A stretch of DNA of 64,000 bases. Source: Ignavibacteria bacterium UBA2373. GTDB lineage: Bacteria; Bacteroidota; Ignavibacteria; Kapaibacteriales; UBA961. A program made the translations under genes and the position numbers. Shown piece after piece: positions 60,951-64,000 of the stretch (the first letter of the stretch is position 1; each line of letters begins with the position of its first letter). Location: contig DDTD01000005.1 of the NCBI GenBank assembly GCA_002344005.1, positions 34,643 to 98,642 on the forward strand. The letters run 5' to 3'. The notes under the pieces were generated by a model. The model was given only the letters and a program-made list of their open reading frames with translations, searched no databases and had not been told where the DNA came from.

Positions 60951-63485
60951 ATGCAACACTATGTACGTAATCGGGCATTATTGTTTATGGCTATGTTCTT
61001 TAGTTCTATCTACTTCGGCATTGCAGGCAATCCCGTGACGGTGACGGTAAAAGGGAATGGTGAAGGATTAGCGGATGTCATTGTACGCATTGAGCGCTCT
61101 CGCGATGCTATCAGTATGAGTAGCGAAGCCCTTGCCGAGCCAATACGCCGCCCCATGAAATCGGTAAATACGAATGCCTCGGGTATTGCAATATTTGCTG
61201 ATATTGAAGAAGGGAAATATCGTATTACCGCTGAAAAAATCGGCTGGAAACGTCAAGGAACTATCATTGATATGCGTGCAGGGGCTGCCAATATTGAGGT
61301 AGAATTACAAGAAAATGAAACACGTATGGAAGAAGTAACAGTGTTCGGTGCGGCTCGTCGCGAACAAAAAATCACCGAAGCACCTGCCGCGATTACTGTT
61401 GTTACACCTGTGGAGATTAATAAAGGGACTTCACATGGGCAAATCGGAAAATTGCTCGAAGGATTGCAAGGCGTGGACATTGCGCAATCGGGTATGAATG
61501 ATTTTAGTATTAATACACGCGGGTTTAATAATTCGATCAATCGTCGTATGCTTGTGTTGATTGATGGACGTGATCCGTCCACACCGCTTCTGAATCTTGT
61601 GGAATGGAATTCATTTCAAACAGATATGGCGGATATTAAAAGTATTGAGGTTGTGCGCGGTCCCGGTTCTGCTCTCTATGGCTCCAATGCGTATAATGGC
61701 GTGATTAATATTACCACCTATTCGCCGCGTGATGTTCTTGGTACACGTGTTTCGGTGACAGGGGGCGAATATGAGACTTTTCGTATTACGGGTCGTCATG
61801 CTATGGCGGTGAATGATAATATTTCCTTTAAAATTAATGGTGGATATTCCACACAACGCCAATCATGGGTGCGCTCGCGTACAGCCACATCCTTAGAATA
61901 TCCGGGTTTGGCATTAGATTTAGCTGATGCCCCCACGGGACCTCCGGGTACATTTCGTGCAGGTATGTCCAATCGTATTTTAAGCATAGACTCATTAATT
62001 GATGCACATAAAAATGCTTTTAATTATTTTGGTACTGCGCGTATGGATTATCATTTTTCAGATAAAGAGCGTGTTTTGGCTGAAATTGGTTATTCCGGTT
62101 ATGGTAATGAATATTTTGTGAATCAAACAGGACGTATATTAATTCCTGAAGTAGAAAAACCTTTTGCGCGGCTTGCTTATAATTCCGAGCGATTTAATGT
62201 TCAAGGACATTATTATCGCCGTAATACACCCATTCCACAAATTGTGATGAATGCGCGTGCCACCTCTGCCGAACGTTCTGATGTGTATGTGATTGATGCT
62301 CAATGGAATAATAATTTCTTAGACAATAAGTTAAAAGTCATTCTTGGTGCTTCCCATGAATATCAGCATGTGAACACAACTATTATAGGTGCCACACCTT
62401 TATTAAGACCTGATAATCTTCATAATAATTTCAGCGGTATTTATGGTCAGGCAGAATATTCTTTGCTTGATAATCTGCAATTTGTGGGTGCTTTACGTTA
62501 TGATCGTTCCACATTTTTTGAAGATCAGATTTCGCCGAAAGCTGCACTTGTTTATACTCCCGTTTCGGGGCATACAGTCCGTGCAACGGTAAATCGTTCA
62601 TTCTTGCGTCCGAGCTATGGTGATTTAAATCGCCGTTCACCCGCAGGAGGAGCCGTCAATGTTGCAAGTATTGATACATTAGTCAGTAAAGCATATAATG
62701 TGAATTCCTTAGGATTAACATCATTACCACAATGGAATTTGGGTAATTCTACGATTAAACCCGAAGTGAGTATGTCCTATGAATTGGGGTATAAAGGAAT
62801 TATTACAAAAGAATTATTTGTGACTGTTGATGCATATTATAATCGTCGTTCGAATTTTATTTCTAATCCATTGGGTGGTCTTGCTCCCGGGGTATATACA
62901 CCACTGAATTACGGGAATAGGTCTGCCGACTCCATGTTTGAAGCTTTAGTACTTGAACTATTGCGAAAAACAAATCCTAATGCTGTGAATATTCCAATTT
63001 CTCGTTTATCTATTGATCCCGTCACAGGAAAAGCTGCATTTATTGTCACCCCTACGAATATTGGTTTGGTGAATGAATATGGTGTGGAAATTGGTGCAAA
63101 TTATTATGTGAATGATTATGTATTACTTTCTGCCGATTATGCATGGTTAGGCACAGAAGTGGTCGAAAATACTGTCAGTGCAAATAAGATTTTACCCAAT
63201 ACCTCGCCACATCGTATAACACTGAATGCAAGCTATACCGTTCCGCAACGTTATGATGTGGGCGTGCAATTCCGTTATGTGGAAGGATTCCAATGGATAG
63301 CAGGTTTAATTGAAGGTTCTGTGCCTTCGTATGCAGTGTTGAATATTAATGCCGGTTACAATGTCATGGAGAAATTACGGCTTGGCGTTAATATTTTTAA
63401 TGCGCTTGATCGTCGTCATTATCAAATTTTCGGCGGTACAATTTTACAGCGTTATACAACAGCAACATTGTCGTATGAATTTTAA
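60951..63485 (+). CDS. TonB-dependent outer membrane receptor
   Basis: 844 residues from the ATG at 60951, which has GGAG seven bases upstream; a start at 60909 would lie in the promoter. Signal peptide (ALLFMAMFFSSIYFGIAG), then a carboxypeptidase-regulatory-like domain (25-115: GLADVIVRIERS, GIAIFADIEEGKYRITAEKIGW). The plug (about 125-255) follows with EEVTVFGAARREQKITEAPAAITVV, TRGFNNSINRRMLVLIDGRDPS and SIEVVRGPGSALYGSNAYNGVINI. A 22-strand barrel ends with TTATLSYEF. No TonB box is certain. The ligand (siderophore, vitamin or sugar) cannot be assigned. It is alone, without SusD, so not a SusC-type polysaccharide system. Confidence 0.93.
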   Translation: MQHYVRNRALLFMAMFFSSIYFGIAGNPVTVTVKGNGEGLADVIVRIERSRDAISMSSEALAEPIRRPMKSVNTNASGIAIFADIEEGKYRITAEKIGWKRQGTIIDMRAGAANIEVELQENETRMEEVTVFGAARREQKITEAPAAITVVTPVEINKGTSHGQIGKLLEGLQGVDIAQSGMNDFSINTRGFNNSINRRMLVLIDGRDPSTPLLNLVEWNSFQTDMADIKSIEVVRGPGSALYGSNAYNGVINITTYSPRDVLGTRVSVTGGEYETFRITGRHAMAVNDNISFKINGGYSTQRQSWVRSRTATSLEYPGLALDLADAPTGPPGTFRAGMSNRILSIDSLIDAHKNAFNYFGTARMDYHFSDKERVLAEIGYSGYGNEYFVNQTGRILIPEVEKPFARLAYNSERFNVQGHYYRRNTPIPQIVMNARATSAERSDVYVIDAQWNNNFLDNKLKVILGASHEYQHVNTTIIGATPLLRPDNLHNNFSGIYGQAEYSLLDNLQFVGALRYDRSTFFEDQISPKAALVYTPVSGHTVRATVNRSFLRPSYGDLNRRSPAGGAVNVASIDTLVSKAYNVNSLGLTSLPQWNLGNSTIKPEVSMSYELGYKGIITKELFVTVDAYYNRRSNFISNPLGGLAPGVYTPLNYGNRSADSMFEALVLELLRKTNPNAVNIPISRLSIDPVTGKAAFIVTPTNIGLVNEYGVEIGANYYVNDYVLLSADYAWLGTEVVENTVSANKILPNTSPHRITLNASYTVPQRYDVGVQFRYVEGFQWIAGLIEGSVPSYAVLNINAGYNVMEKLRLGVNIFNALDRRHYQIFGGTILQRYTTATLSYEF

Positions 63486-63610
63486 TAGTGTTTTTACTGA
63501 TGTTTTTCATAAGAAATTTGTCCTTTATGCTTAAATTTCTTTGAGTAATTCATAGTTGTCGATAATTTTTATCGTTGATGTCGCTCAAGAATAGAAAAAA
63601 ATCTCATAAA

Positions 63611-63643
63611 AAAAACAGCTCATGATTATCATGAGCTGTTTTT
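63611..63643. terminator. Bidirectional terminator
   Basis: A perfect 15-bp stem, aaaaacagctcatga (63611-63625) and tcatgagctgttttt (63629-63643), with a three-base loop and A/T runs on both sides. It separates the convergent TonB receptor and desaturase genes. Confidence 0.92.
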
Positions 63644-63702
63644 TTTGTATTACCGAAATAGAAGTCAATAATTTTACAAACTATCAAATCATTATGTAAG
63701 AA

Positions 63703-64000
63703 TTATGCATTGACTTGTTGTTGCTGACGTGCTTTTCTCATTAATCGCATAGACACCGTGCGCAAAGACGGGAAAAATGGCGCAATAATATATGCACGAA
63801 TTATATATGTCCAAAAACCACGCTCTAATAATGATTTGTCAATTAAATGCTCAACTTTGGCATGTGCTGCCGGTAATTCGCTCCAATGAGTATTGGCTCT
63901 TTGATGATGCACAGTATGCAAACCATTATTGAATAACATCCAATTTGTGATAGGACTAACGAAATTGCGGGAATGATTATATTCTGATTCTTCATCGGCA
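63703..64000 (-). CDS. Fatty acid desaturase, C-terminal part (runs off the window)
   Basis: The frame is open from the window end to the stop at 63703, about 99 residues, so the 5' part is missing. The visible segment NHSRNFVSPITNWMLFNNGLHTVHHQRANTHWSELP holds the third histidine box HTVHH of membrane di-iron desaturases, read here in two parts. It is followed by LPAAHAKVEHLI and a basic C-terminus (RLMRKARQQQQVNA). Such enzymes introduce double bonds into acyl chains or carotenoids. An internal ATG at 63939 is not the start. Confidence 0.85.
   Translation of the reverse strand, partial: ADEESEYNHSRNFVSPITNWMLFNNGLHTVHHQRANTHWSELPAAHAKVEHLIDKSLLERGFWTYIIRAYIIAPFFPSLRTVSMRLMRKARQQQQVNA

Overview
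The window looks like chromosome from a Gram-negative member of the Bacteroidota/Chlorobiota (FCB) superphylum. The combination of genes best fits the flagellated Kapabacteria/Ignavibacteria side rather than a classical Bacteroidetes. Evidence seen here: lipid A synthesis (lpxA), a type IX secretion system sortase and shuttle (porU-porV), several secreted proteins with T9SS type A C-terminal sorting domains, a TonB-dependent receptor, and promoter-like TAnnTTTG boxes of the Bacteroidetes sigma-A type. A complete block of late flagellar genes sits in the same window. The lineage assignment is an inference; no rRNA gene is present.

Layout. 0-0.5 kb: a tandem 21-bp (7-residue) repeat ORF. 0.5-5.4 kb: lpxA, a cysteine desulfurase with a DUF4031 gene, an M16 peptidase and an orphan solute-binding lipoprotein. 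5.5-13.1 kb: a small hypothetical gene, then an inorganic-carbon module dabA-dabB-sulP-DUF2490, with a 17-bp palindrome just upstream. 13.1-18.6 kb (minus strand): a SugE/Gdx-like SMR exporter, a terminator, porV and porU, then tRNA-Gly(GCC). 19.0-27.1 kb: lipB, agmatinase, a C25-like secreted protein, folP, an M61 peptidase and a DAACS symporter. 27.2-31.1 kb (minus): a LuxR-type response regulator and a very large beta-propeller histidine kinase. 31.5-35.4 kb: three surface/secreted proteins, including a paired paralogue set, the larger of which carries a peptidase S74 chaperone domain. 35.4-38.2 kb (minus): a lipoprotein, a membrane protein, and a ClpB-like ATPase that stops after its first AAA+ module and has its own terminator. 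38.3-45.0 kb (minus): a line of asnB, a methyltransferase and two LamG/T9SS paralogues. 45.2-47.3 kb (minus): a DUF6920-like protein and a divergent orphan cytochrome b. 47.6-55.7 kb (plus): a flagellar operon flgF-G-A-H-I-J-N-K-L behind a possible sigma-54 promoter. 55.7-60.7 kb (minus): an accessory island with a membrane protein, a nuclease-helicase (DUF2075), a zeta-toxin-like kinase with a small partner, and an unknown gene. 60.9-64 kb: a TonB-dependent receptor, a bidirectional terminator and the C-terminal part of a fatty acid desaturase.

The most unusual material is (i) the accessory island, where three of the transcription units are preceded by copies of one repeated sequence that itself contains a near-perfect Bacteroidetes-type promoter; (ii) the half-length ClpB; (iii) the cytochrome b lacking a heme-ligand His and the PEWY Glu; and (iv) the dabAB-sulP-DUF2490 module. 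Functional statements rest on recognisable motifs read by eye; no database search was run.
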